Assembly: GCF_026420865.1 (NCBI RefSeq)
Contig: NZ_JAPCWC010000025.1
Span: 1 to 53,240 of the forward strand
Reading direction: 5' to 3'
From: Novosphingobium clariflavum
GTDB lineage: Bacteria > Pseudomonadota > Alphaproteobacteria > Sphingomonadales > Sphingomonadaceae
Length of the DNA stretch: 53,240 nt
Shown: piece by piece, positions 17,276-25,114 of the stretch
Layout of the letters: every line of letters starts with the position of its first letter
How positions within the stretch are numbered: the stretch's first letter is position 1
Notes under the pieces: generated by a model
What the model saw: only the letters and a program-made list of their open reading frames with translations
Told to the model about the DNA's origin: nothing
The model's database searches: none
Translations under genes and position numbers: made by a program

Positions 17276-17893
17276 TCATTTCGTCATTTCTCTGGTTTCA
17301 TACGCGACCTTGCCCACGCTCCTGGCAAGCCAGGTAGGCAGCTGCGGCGCAGCGGCGACCAGTTCGCCAAACACGCCGGGCGGCATCTTGCGCTTCAACG
17401 CCGTGAGCGCGGCTTCAGCCTTATCAGGGCCGAGCCAGGCCAGCGCCCTCACAACCTCCCCCGCCGGACGGTTGGCCAGGGCCAATTGCCAGCGCGGGGC
17501 ATGCCGCAATTCCACGACCTGCTTGCCGAGATTCATCTTCCGGCTGCGCCCAGAGGTCAGATAGACCGAACGAACCGGCACCTGCGTTGTCAGGCCAAGC
17601 GCGTTTGCGGCCGCCGCACCGTTCGAGACAATGGTCTCGCCACGCTGGCTGGCAAGGGCCTCCACGGCCTGTTCCACCGACGGCGCTCGCGTCCCAAACC
17701 GACTGACGACGGGGCGGAGATAGACACCGCGCCCAGCCCGGATGAGTTGTTCGCGCTCGGCCAGACGCGACAAGGCTTGGTCCACCGCTGCGCGATTGCC
17801 GAGATGGAGCAGCCCCTTAGCGGACACAGAAGCGCCCTCGGGCAAACCCGCCATATGCGACAGAATCTGTTCGGTCAGCCGTGTCATCGTCAT
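17276..17893 (-). CDS. AbiEi-like / DUF6088 winged-helix regulator or antitoxin
   Basis: 205 residues from ATG at 17891-17893; a second ATG two codons later has AGAAG seven bases upstream and may be preferred. The N-terminal winged helix (about 1-60, LTEQILSHM through LIRAGRGVYLRPV) is followed by the SVEQAVEALASQRGETIVSNGAAAANALGLT segment typical of type IV antitoxin AbiEi/DUF6088 proteins. AbiEi normally represses its operon and neutralises the nucleotidyltransferase toxin AbiEii, but no AbiEii gene is present. Instead the next genes are DUF5131 and tcmP, so here it is more likely the operon's regulator. Confidence 0.85.
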   Translation of the reverse strand: MTMTRLTEQILSHMAGLPEGASVSAKGLLHLGNRAAVDQALSRLAEREQLIRAGRGVYLRPVVSRFGTRAPSVEQAVEALASQRGETIVSNGAAAANALGLTTQVPVRSVYLTSGRSRKMNLGKQVVELRHAPRWQLALANRPAGEVVRALAWLGPDKAEAALTALKRKMPPGVFGELVAAAPQLPTWLARSVGKVAYETREMTK

Positions 17894-17897
17894 TCTT

Positions 17898-17934
17898 CTG
17901 TCAGTAATATACGCAGTTTTCTGACAGTTCTCAA
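17898..17934 (-). promoter_or_regulatory. Promoter with overlapping inverted repeat for the AbiEi-DUF5131-tcmP operon
   Basis: On the minus strand TTGAGA (17929-17934) and TATATT (17906-17911) are separated by exactly 17 bases, a good -35/-10 pair. Transcription would begin only about 10-15 bases before the first ATG. CTGTCAG and its inverse CTGACAG (17898-17904, 17921-17927) bracket the -10 and would suit binding by a dimeric repressor, plausibly the first gene's product. Confidence 0.6.
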
Positions 17935-18187
17935 GGAAACACATCCGGGACGGAAAGCTGGGACAAAGGGGGAAAGCCTTCCCCTGCGGTCGAGCCTTGG
18001 GTCTCGCCCGACCGCTTCTGCGGGGATATCCCCCAGGCTGTGCTAAAACCCACGGATCAGGCAAGCCTGTCCGGCGATCCTGAAGCCGTTTCACGGACAA
18101 ATGGTGTTGGCCGGGAGCGACCAACGCCCGAAATTAGCCGGCCGTCCGTTGAAAACCGGGGTACAGCCGGGAAGCGGAGTGGCGGAT

Positions 18188-20491
18188 CTAAAGCGCCGGC
18201 TTTGGAATGGCCGCCGTTTCTGGAGTCGGCTTCCTGCCGTGCATGAACGCCTGAACCATGAACCATGCGAACGCAAAGACACCGAATGCGAACACGATGT
18301 CGCCGGGCACCCTTGCCCAGACCAGCGCCTGCATGATCGGGCTATGGATAAACTCCGCCGAGCGCGCATAGGCATAGCCGTGCTCGATGCTGGCGTAGGT
18401 CTGCAGGATGCCCTGCGGGAGCAGCGACAGGAACGTCATCATGCCAAGGCCGATATTGAGCGACCAGAAGGAAATCCTGATCCATTTCTGGTTCCACCGC
18501 GTGACGTCGGTCAGTCCACGCATGCAATAGAGCGTCAGGCCAAGGCCGAGCATGCCATAGACGCCGAACAGCGCGGCGTGGCCATGGTTGGCCGTCGTGT
18601 TCAGCCCCTGCATATAATAGAGCGCGATCGGCGGGTTGATGAGGAAGCCGAACAGCCCGGCGCCGACCAGATTCCAGAACAGGACGGCGGCGAAAAACAT
18701 GAACGGCCAGTGGTAGATTCGTTCCCACTCGGCCTCATGCTCGACCTTGTGGCGCGTATAGGCCTCGAAGCCGACCACCAGCAACGGCACCACTTCCAGC
18801 GCCGAGATCATCGCGCCGACCGCAATCACCGACGTCGGCGTCCCACTGAAATACAGGTGATGGAAGGTCCCGAGCACCCCGCCGAACAGGAAGATGATCG
18901 TCGCGAACAGCACCATCACGGTGGCGGTGGAGGTTCGCAGGATCCCCATCTGCACGAACAGCAGCGAGATGATGGCGGTCGCGAAGACCTCGAAAATGCC
19001 TTCCACCCACAGGTGCACAACCCACCAGCGCCAATATTCCATGATGGCGATGTTCGTATGCTGGCCCCACATCAGCCCGGCGCCATACAGCAGCCCGATG
19101 GCGAGCGCCGACACCAGCACGAGATAGATGAGAGACTTGCCGCCCTCCCGGCGCAGCACGGGCCGGAGTGCGCGCACCACCAATGCCACCCACAGGAACA
19201 GGCCGATCAGGAGGTAGATCTGCCAGAAACGGCCTAGGTCGACATACTCATAGCCCTGGTGCCCGAACCAGAAATTCGCCGTCAGGTTGGTGAAGAAGCG
19301 ATGGACCGCCGCCCATTGCCCGGCGAACGAGCCGATGACGATGACCAGAAGGCTGACGAACAGAAAGTTGACGCCGAGCCGCTGGAATTTGGGGTCGCGT
19401 CCCCCGAGCATCGGCGCGACATAGAGCCCGGTCGCCAGCCACGCCGTGGCGATCCACAGCACCGCGAGCTGCGTGTGCCATGTGCGGGTGATCGTGTAGG
19501 GAAGATATTCGGCGAAGGGCAGGCCGTAGAGCCCTTGCCCCTCGACCGCATAATGGGCGGTGACGATGCCGAGCAGCACCTGCGTCACGAAGAGCGCGCA
19601 GACGACCCAGAAATATTTCGCCGTGGCCCGCATCGACGGCGTGATGACCGCCTGCCCCAGTAGGTCGGAGGTCGCCATGCCATCCTCGGGCAGGATGTCG
19701 CCGCGCCAGACGTCAAACTGCTTGGCATAATAAGCGATCAGCGCCCCGGCTGCGGCAAGCAGCAGGATGACAGACGCAAGGCTCCACAACAATGTACCGG
19801 TGGTCGGGCTGTTGCCCACCAGGGGTTCGTGCGGCCAGTTGCTGGTATAGGTAATGGTCTGGCCCGGACGGTTCGTGGTCGCGCCCCATGCCGTCCAGAA
19901 ATAAAAGGCGGCAAGCTGCCGGGCTTCCGCTTCCGACAGCTCGCCATAGACCGGAAAGGCATAGTCGCGGCGGAGCTGGAGCGAGGCGGGGTCGCCGCCA
20001 TCGTACAGGCTGACGAAGTGCTGCTGCACCTGCCTGATCGCGCGCGCGCGCGCGTCGCTGACCGTTATGACGCCGGATGCGGGGTCATAGGTGTTCCTGC
20101 GCATTTCCTCCTGCAGCGCGGCCTTTCGCATCGCCTCCGCTTGCGTCGCGGATACCCCCTCAGGTACCGGCGAAGTCGATAGGGCGAGCAATGCCTCCGC
20201 CTCCCGGTGCAGCCAATCGGCGCTCCAGTCGGGCGCCAGATAGCTGCCATGGCCCCAGATCGAGCCCTGTTGCATGCCGCCGATCGACTGCCAGATATTC
20301 TGCCCGGCCTCGATGTCGGAGCGCGTGAACAAGGTTTCGCCTGAGGCCGATTTCACCGCTTCGGGAATGGGCGGCGCCTGCTGGTAGATCTGCTGACCGA
20401 GCAGCAGCAGGATGCCGAACATGACCACCATGCCGACCGACAGGATGATCCAGAGCCGATTGATGCTGAATGTCGTTTGATAGCTCTTCAT
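18188..20491 (-). CDS. norZ: Quinol-dependent nitric oxide reductase (qNOR)
   Basis: 767 residues, the usual qNOR length. Reduces 2 NO to N2O using quinol at the inner membrane. There is an N-terminal anchor, a roughly 200-residue periplasmic domain (no heme c CxxCH), then about 12-13 helices of the NorB fold. Ligands by position: H339 and H638 for low-spin heme b, H636 for heme b3, and H493, H544 and H545 with E497 for the FeB site. The start has GGAGGGG upstream. It is the last gene of the NO-detoxification operon, with the haemoglobin gene first. Also called norB. Confidence 0.96.
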   Translation of the reverse strand: MKSYQTTFSINRLWIILSVGMVVMFGILLLLGQQIYQQAPPIPEAVKSASGETLFTRSDIEAGQNIWQSIGGMQQGSIWGHGSYLAPDWSADWLHREAEALLALSTSPVPEGVSATQAEAMRKAALQEEMRRNTYDPASGVITVSDARARAIRQVQQHFVSLYDGGDPASLQLRRDYAFPVYGELSEAEARQLAAFYFWTAWGATTNRPGQTITYTSNWPHEPLVGNSPTTGTLLWSLASVILLLAAAGALIAYYAKQFDVWRGDILPEDGMATSDLLGQAVITPSMRATAKYFWVVCALFVTQVLLGIVTAHYAVEGQGLYGLPFAEYLPYTITRTWHTQLAVLWIATAWLATGLYVAPMLGGRDPKFQRLGVNFLFVSLLVIVIGSFAGQWAAVHRFFTNLTANFWFGHQGYEYVDLGRFWQIYLLIGLFLWVALVVRALRPVLRREGGKSLIYLVLVSALAIGLLYGAGLMWGQHTNIAIMEYWRWWVVHLWVEGIFEVFATAIISLLFVQMGILRTSTATVMVLFATIIFLFGGVLGTFHHLYFSGTPTSVIAVGAMISALEVVPLLVVGFEAYTRHKVEHEAEWERIYHWPFMFFAAVLFWNLVGAGLFGFLINPPIALYYMQGLNTTANHGHAALFGVYGMLGLGLTLYCMRGLTDVTRWNQKWIRISFWSLNIGLGMMTFLSLLPQGILQTYASIEHGYAYARSAEFIHSPIMQALVWARVPGDIVFAFGVFAFAWFMVQAFMHGRKPTPETAAIPKPAL

Positions 20492-20509
20492 GCCCCAAAT
20501 CCCCTCCGG

Positions 20510-20974
20510 TCAGAACAGTCCGTGGCTGCCGCCTACCGCGCCGAAAATTGTTATGACGCTGACAACAAGTAATAACTGATGCAGCCGTATCATTCGAGCG
20601 AAATCCGCCTCTGGTGACTGTGTATTGGCGAGGCGGCGATGAAGATGCAACGGCTCGATCACGAACAACATCAGCGCAAACACGGTCCAGAGTGCGACCA
20701 TCAGGTGCATCCACCAGAACCGGGCGTCGAGGAAGCGGCTCCACAAATCGGCGCGCGCCACCAGCCACAGGCCGCTTGCGCCGGCAAGCAACACCCACAG
20801 GCGCGCCTGCCAGGCAAAGCGCGCCTCCATCTGCTGAAAACGGCGCAGGCGGTCCTGAGGCAGTTCCGTTGTCCTCAGCGTCGGCATCAGCACCCGGGTG
20901 ACGAAGCCGACGCCGCCTATCCAGAACAGGACCGCGATGACATGCACCGCGCGAGCAAGGGCGAAGTCATCCAC
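20510..20974 (-). CDS. CopD-like four-helix membrane protein
   Basis: 154 residues from GTG at 20972-20974, which overlaps the preceding stop (GTGGATGA); a TTG at 20990-20992 is less likely. Four hydrophobic helices with conserved histidines, starting DDFALARAVHVIAVLFWIGGVGF, match the CopD/cytochrome-b-like membrane domain (known family). Such proteins often sit beside qNOR genes in Alphaproteobacteria. A role in heme or electron handling for NorZ is inference from the location. 18 bases separate it from norZ. Confidence 0.8.
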   Translation of the reverse strand: MDDFALARAVHVIAVLFWIGGVGFVTRVLMPTLRTTELPQDRLRRFQQMEARFAWQARLWVLLAGASGLWLVARADLWSRFLDARFWWMHLMVALWTVFALMLFVIEPLHLHRRLANTQSPEADFARMIRLHQLLLVVSVITIFGAVGGSHGLF

Positions 20975-21260
20975 GGCCGGCGTCTTCGCCAAGGAACGGG
21001 CGTTCCCGGTAGAACTCGACCTGCATCGTCATGGGGCCGAGCGGAACGACATGATGGGTTGCTTGCGGCGGGATGATCGCGGGCCTGTCGGGCGTCACAA
21101 GCTGCTCGCTCGGCGGATCGACGAAAATGAGCCGCACTTCGCCGTCCAGCACCCGCAGCAATCCCCAGGTGCCCGCCTTGGTGCGATGATCGTTGCGTAG
21201 GGCATCAGGCAGGCTTTGCTCATCGAAGATCGGCGAGGCGCCATAGGGGGCGGGCGTCAT
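20967..21260 (-). CDS. DUF1971 (TehB-like cupin) protein
   Basis: 97 residues. PIFDEQSLPDALRNDHRTKAG, WGLLRVLDGEVRL, the PPSEQLVTP loop and HHVVPLGPMTMQVEFY form a small cupin barrel of the DUF1971 family, which also occurs fused to or near TehB and globin genes. The ATG overlaps the haemoglobin stop by four bases (ATGA). Its histidines may bind a metal. Its role in NO or redox stress is inferred from the operon. Confidence 0.85.
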   Translation of the reverse strand: MTPAPYGASPIFDEQSLPDALRNDHRTKAGTWGLLRVLDGEVRLIFVDPPSEQLVTPDRPAIIPPQATHHVVPLGPMTMQVEFYRERPFLGEDAGRG

Positions 21261-21709
21261 GACGAGGCCCTCGCGGAAATGGCCGCCAGGCCGCCGCGGT
21301 CGATCTTGATGCCGGTCAGCAAGCTCTCGCCAATGCGCAGTGCCGCTTCGCGAAACCGATCCGCGACCGCGGCGTTCTGCGCGATCCGGTCAAGCGTCTG
21401 GTTCCAGAGCGACTGCCAGCGCGCGAAATGCGCCTCATCGAGCCCGCCGATCGCGATGTGCTTGCGCATCGGATTGCCGCTGAAGCGCCCGGATTCGAGC
21501 ATGACCGAGGCCCAGAAATCCTTCATCCGCGCCAGATGATGCGGCCAGTCGCCGATCCGTTCCGCAAAGATCGGGCCGAGCATGTCGTCCTGGCGGACGG
21601 TGCTGTAGAACCGCTCCACGAGTTGCGAGATGAAAGCATCATCGATTCCGCAGGCGAGCGCGTCCGCCATCTTGCGCGCCCGCGCCTGCTCGGCATGGTT
21701 CGACGTCAT
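21257..21709 (-). CDS. Group III truncated haemoglobin
   Basis: 150 residues. The 2-over-2 globin fold of group III is recognisable: FYSTVRQDDMLGPIF holds the B-helix FY pair (about residues 34-35), WPHHLARMKDFWASVM forms the E helix, and H84 in NPMRKHIAI is the probable proximal heme ligand. It would bind or dioxygenate NO in the cytoplasm. First gene of the minus-strand operon divergent from nsrR, so transcription probably starts in the 86-base intergenic region with NsrR-like sites. Confidence 0.93.
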   Translation of the reverse strand: MTSNHAEQARARKMADALACGIDDAFISQLVERFYSTVRQDDMLGPIFAERIGDWPHHLARMKDFWASVMLESGRFSGNPMRKHIAIGGLDEAHFARWQSLWNQTLDRIAQNAAVADRFREAALRIGESLLTGIKIDRGGLAAISARASS

Positions 21710-21728
21710 TGCCTGCCTCGACTCGATT

Positions 21729-21793
21729 AAGATGTATTCCTATGCATGGTTTACGCGCGTTGGCGGATAAAACCAATATATGATATGCATCTT
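21729..21793. promoter_or_regulatory. Two NsrR-like operator half-site clusters
   Basis: AAGATGTATTCCTATGCAT (21729-21747) and ATATGATATGCATCTT (21778-21793) contain the AAGATGyAT / ATGCATCTT elements of the known NsrR consensus. They lie between the divergent globin-norZ operon and nsrR, one near each start, so NO would relieve repression of both transcripts. Confidence 0.75.
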
Positions 21794-21795
21794 TT

Positions 21796-22245
21796 ATGAG
21801 ATTGTCCGTCCAGACCGACTATGCCCTTCGCACACTGATGTTCCTGGCCGTGAAGGACGGCCATCATTCGATCGCCGAGATCGCACACGCTTATGGCATC
21901 TCGAAGAACCATCTGATGAAGGTGGCGCAGCGACTGGCTGCGGAAGGATTTGTCGAGGGCGTGCGCGGTCGGAGCGGCGGCCTCAAGCTGGCGCGGCCCG
22001 CCAATGCCCTGAACGTTGGTTCGATCATGCGCGCCATGGAAGACACCGGGACCTTCGTGGAATGCTTCGACGCGGCGACCAACAGCTGCGTCGTGACGCC
22101 CGCATGCGGCTTGCGCCATGCCTTGGCAGGCGCGCTGGAAGCTTTCGCGCGACACCTCGATCAGTTCACCATCGCCGATCTCGTACCGGATTCCAAAAGC
22201 TACGGGTGGCAGCTCGATGCGCAAGCGGCCACTGCTTCGACGTAA
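21796..22245 (+). CDS. nsrR: NO-sensing Rrf2-family repressor NsrR
   Basis: 149 residues. The winged helix at 1-65 starts MRLSVQTDYALRTLMFLAVK, the classic NsrR opening, with HHSIAEIAHAYGISKNHLMK as the recognition region. Cysteines C90, C98 and C104 (C-x7-C-x5-C) are the Fe-S cluster ligands that react with NO. Divergent from the globin-norZ operon, with matching operator motifs in between, so its target is evident. No strong Shine-Dalgarno is seen, so transcription starting close to the ATG is possible. Confidence 0.95.
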   Translation: MRLSVQTDYALRTLMFLAVKDGHHSIAEIAHAYGISKNHLMKVAQRLAAEGFVEGVRGRSGGLKLARPANALNVGSIMRAMEDTGTFVECFDAATNSCVVTPACGLRHALAGALEAFARHLDQFTIADLVPDSKSYGWQLDAQAATAST

Positions 22246-22344
22246 CGGAGAACCCGGCGATTCTGACCTCATCCTTCTCGGAAGCCCGCAACATCTGTAA
22301 TGAGTTATTACGCCACCTAGCGCAGATGTTCAAAGCCAAGAACA

Positions 22345-23888
22345 AGCTTTTACTCATGAACCTGTCAGTGTAGAATCCAATTATCTTCCCATCCTCCACG
22401 CCGGGGTGTGCATGAGTTTTATTGAGGGACTCGCACGAGACCAGGTCAGCCTGCTTCCTCCTTGTGTTGATGACTATGTTTCCCCGGACGCATTGGTCCG
22501 AGTCGTCGATGCTTTTGTTACCAGCTTGAACTTGGCAGAGCTTGGCTTCGGTCGTGCTATCGCTGCGGTCACCGGCCGCCCTGGATACCATCCAGGCGAT
22601 ATGCTCCGGCTGTACATCTGGGGCTACCTCAACCAGGTACGGTCCTCACGCCAATTGGAACGAGCGTGTGTCCGCGACCTCGAAGCGCTTTGGCTAATGC
22701 GCCGGCTCGCCCCGGATTACCGAACGATCGCCTCCTTTCGTCATGACAATCCGGAAGCCATTGTCGGCGCCAGCGCTGCATTCATCCAGTTCTGCCGCGA
22801 AACCGGCTTGATCAGCGGTCGATTGGTCGCGCTGGACGGGACGAAGATGCGCGCGGTCGCGAGCCCAAAGAACATCGCTGGCGCCGACCGGCTGGCCCGT
22901 GACGTTGCGCACACCGAAAAGGAGATCGCCTACTACCTTGAACGGCTCGACATCATAGATGAGGCAGTGGCCCAGGGGTTCGACGATCAGCCCAAACATC
23001 GGGAGGCGTTCACCACTGCGATCGAGACCCTCGGGCGCCGCAAGGACAGGCTCGTGCGCCGGCAGGACATCCTGAAGGATCGCGACGAGACGGCTTTGGT
23101 CTTTGGCGAGTCCGACGCGCGGCCGATGGGCTATGGACGTTCTCCCAAGACACCCTGCTACAACATGCAAAGCGTGGTCGATGTAGATAGCGGCCTGATC
23201 ATACATCACGACGTGACCAACGAGGCAAACGACAGCCAGCTCCTGCATCCAATGTCGATGGCGACGATGGAGGTGCTTGAGGTTAACGAGCTCAAAGTCC
23301 TGGCCGACGGCGGTTACTCCAACGCCCAGGCGGTCGCGCAATGCGAGCGCGACCATATTGAGGTCGCGGCGCCGATCAAACGCGGCGCCATGAGCACCGA
23401 TTTTTTCCGGCCAGCGCAGTTCGTGTATGATGAGGGGACCGACACAATCCGGTGCCCCGCCGGCAAGACGTTGAGACCATCCGGCAAACATACCCGCAAC
23501 CGTGCGATCCGATATAGAACGTCCGCATGCAAAGACTGTCGGCTGAAGAGCCGATGCACGTGGGGCGCCCAACGGACCATCCATCGGTTGTTCGACCAGG
23601 CGGCGCTGGATCGTATGGAGGCCAGAATCTACGCGGATCCGAGCTTGATGGTGACCCGCCGATGTACTGTAGAGCACCCCTTCGGCACGATTAAACGGAT
23701 GTCCGGCGGCGGAAGGTTCCTCACGCGAGGTCTCAGAGCGGTAAAGGCCGAAGCGGCTCTCTCGATTGTCGCCTTCAACATCCTCCATGCAGTAAATGCC
23801 TTCGGTGTCGAGCGACTGACGCCAGCGGGGTGAGACGCGCGTCGCGGTGCTGGTGGCGGCGGATTAGACGAATGAGTTTTTGCACAGC
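22345..23888 (+). mobile_element. IS1182-family insertion sequence (approximate ends)
   Basis: One transposase gene flanked by weak inverted ends: GC-TTTT-ACTCAT near 22346-22356 on the left and, inverted, GC-AAAA-ACTCAT near 23872-23884 on the right. The match is short and imperfect, so the boundaries may be off by tens of bases. An 8-base direct repeat AATGAGTT (22299-22306, 23871-23878) is also present but may be chance. The element separates nsrR from the ICE backbone. Confidence 0.5.
22412..23833 (+). CDS. IS1182-family transposase
   Basis: 473 residues from ATG at 22412; a GTG two codons earlier is possible. The N-terminal DUF772-type region (SPDALVRVVDAFV, RPGYHPGDMLRLYIWGYLNQ, SSRQLERACVRDLEALWLM) and a DDE core are complete: LVALDGTKMRA, LKVLADGGYSN and VEHPFGTIKR carry the acidic triad. 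A Cys cluster (CPAGK, CKDCRLKSRC) lies between, as in the family. Full length and uninterrupted, so probably active. Confidence 0.93.
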   Translation: MSFIEGLARDQVSLLPPCVDDYVSPDALVRVVDAFVTSLNLAELGFGRAIAAVTGRPGYHPGDMLRLYIWGYLNQVRSSRQLERACVRDLEALWLMRRLAPDYRTIASFRHDNPEAIVGASAAFIQFCRETGLISGRLVALDGTKMRAVASPKNIAGADRLARDVAHTEKEIAYYLERLDIIDEAVAQGFDDQPKHREAFTTAIETLGRRKDRLVRRQDILKDRDETALVFGESDARPMGYGRSPKTPCYNMQSVVDVDSGLIIHHDVTNEANDSQLLHPMSMATMEVLEVNELKVLADGGYSNAQAVAQCERDHIEVAAPIKRGAMSTDFFRPAQFVYDEGTDTIRCPAGKTLRPSGKHTRNRAIRYRTSACKDCRLKSRCTWGAQRTIHRLFDQAALDRMEARIYADPSLMVTRRCTVEHPFGTIKRMSGGGRFLTRGLRAVKAEAALSIVAFNILHAVNAFGVERLTPAG

Positions 23889-23907
23889 CTGCCCCGCAAC
23901 GCCCCCC

Positions 23908-23990
23908 ATAGAGTGAGAGTGCGGACGGGTTTCCCGTGACGGGTTGAGGGCTGGAGAGGAGGTCTCCGGCGCCCGTCGCGGAGAACCGCG
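23908..23990 (+). promoter_or_regulatory. Leader family A, copy 1 (upstream of ardC)
   Basis: Starts ATAGAGTGAGAG. A stem GACGGG (23938-23943) / CCCGTC (23972-23977) encloses a smaller hairpin GGAGA (23953-23957) / TCTCC (23963-23967). It ends in GTCGCGGAG directly before the ATG. The same layout recurs at 25,031 and 28,384, each time in front of a backbone gene. It could act as a structured 5' UTR or an operator. Confidence 0.65.
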
Positions 23991-24953
23991 ATGTTTAGGA
24001 AAAACCACGGCGCCCGCGCCAATTCAGGCCGGGCGAGCCTTTATGACGACATCACCGACAAGATCATCGCCGAGCTTGAGGCGGGCCGTGCGCCCTGGGT
24101 CCAGCCATGGGGATCGGCCGCAGCCAAGGCGCCGCTCGCCATGCCCCGCAACGCTGCGACCGGACGGCACTATTCCGGCATCAACGTGCTCATCCTCTGG
24201 GGGGCGGTGATCCAGCACGGCTTCCCCGGCCAGAGTTGGCTCACCTTCCGCCAGGCACTGTCGCTGGGCGGCAATGTCCGCAAGGGTGAGCATGGCACGA
24301 TCGTCGTCTATGCCGACCGCTTCACGCCGGAGGACGAGAAGCGCCGCGCTCGCGAGACCGGCGAGGATGCCGCTGCAATTCCATTCCTCAAACGCTTCAC
24401 CGTCTTCAACGCCGCGCAATGCGACGGCCTGCCGGACGACATCGCCGCCATCGCTCCACCGCCGCCGCCTGACCTCATCGAGCCGCGCGTCGAGGCTCTG
24501 ATCGAAGCGACGGGCATCGATTTCCGCATCGGCGGCGATCGCGCCTTCTATGTGCCGGCGCACGACTATGTGCAGGTGCCGCCGCCGCAGGCCTATTTCG
24601 AGCCGATAAACTGGCACCGCACGGCCCTGCACGAACTCGGGCACGCCAGCGGCCACGCCTCCCGGCTCGGCCGCGATCTGACCGGCGGTTTCGGCACGAA
24701 GAAATACGCCTTCGAGGAGTTGGTGGCCGAGATCAACGCGGCCTTCTGCTGCGCGTCTCTCGGCATCGTACCGACCGTCCGCCATGCCGACTATATCGGC
24801 GCCTGGCTGGAGGTGCTGCGCGAGGACGATCGCGCCATCGTCCGCGCCGCCTCCCAGGCGAGCAAGGCCGCCGATTGGCTGCTCGGCTTCCTGCCCGACG
24901 CCGATCTCGGCCCGGACGACACCATGGCCGGCGACGAACGGCAGGCGGCGTGA
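23991..24953 (+). CDS. ardC: ArdC-like antirestriction protein (DUF1738)
   Basis: 320 residues. An N-terminal ssDNA-binding ArcA/DUF1738 domain (LYDDITDKIIAELEAGRAPWVQPW through NVRKGEHGTIVVYAD, about 16-110) precedes a zincin metallopeptidase domain with HELGH at about 214-218 and the downstream Glu in FEELVAEI. ArdC proteins protect incoming conjugative DNA from restriction. First gene of the backbone, preceded by leader A, so expressed early on entry by inference. The GGAG of the leader serves as ribosome-binding site. Confidence 0.92.
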   Translation: MFRKNHGARANSGRASLYDDITDKIIAELEAGRAPWVQPWGSAAAKAPLAMPRNAATGRHYSGINVLILWGAVIQHGFPGQSWLTFRQALSLGGNVRKGEHGTIVVYADRFTPEDEKRRARETGEDAAAIPFLKRFTVFNAAQCDGLPDDIAAIAPPPPPDLIEPRVEALIEATGIDFRIGGDRAFYVPAHDYVQVPPPQAYFEPINWHRTALHELGHASGHASRLGRDLTGGFGTKKYAFEELVAEINAAFCCASLGIVPTVRHADYIGAWLEVLREDDRAIVRAASQASKAADWLLGFLPDADLGPDDTMAGDERQAA

Positions 24954-25030
24954 TCGAATATGAATACCGGAAAGGCGGGAAAGCAGGTCTCCGGCTTCAC
25001 GCCTTTCCGCTTCTGCGGCGCTGCCCTTCT

Positions 25031-25114
25031 TAGAGTGAGAGGGCGGCGCTTCGCTTCGTGACGGGTTGGAGGTCGAGAGAGAGTCTCCCGGCCGCCCGTC
25101 GCGGAGTAACGAAC
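25031..25114 (+). promoter_or_regulatory. Leader family A, copy 2 (upstream of the ParB-like gene)
   Basis: TAGAGTGAGAGGGCGGC begins the copy. The stem GACGGG (25060-25065) / CCCGTC (25095-25100) encloses GAGA-n5-TCTC, and it ends GTCGCGGAGTAACGAAC before the ATG. Over the last 30 bases it is nearly identical to copy 1. Confidence 0.7.

Noticed and set aside
17894..18187. Possible gene in the gap between the AbiEi-like gene and norZ
   Set aside because: Only extension of the AbiEi-like frame upstream of its promoter is open; hairpins such as GGGGATATCCCC are present but no start signals.
22299..23878. AATGAGTT direct repeat as an IS target-site duplication
   Set aside because: Eight bases at positions not matching the best inverted ends; IS1182 elements are not known to make a fixed 8-base duplication, so it may be chance.
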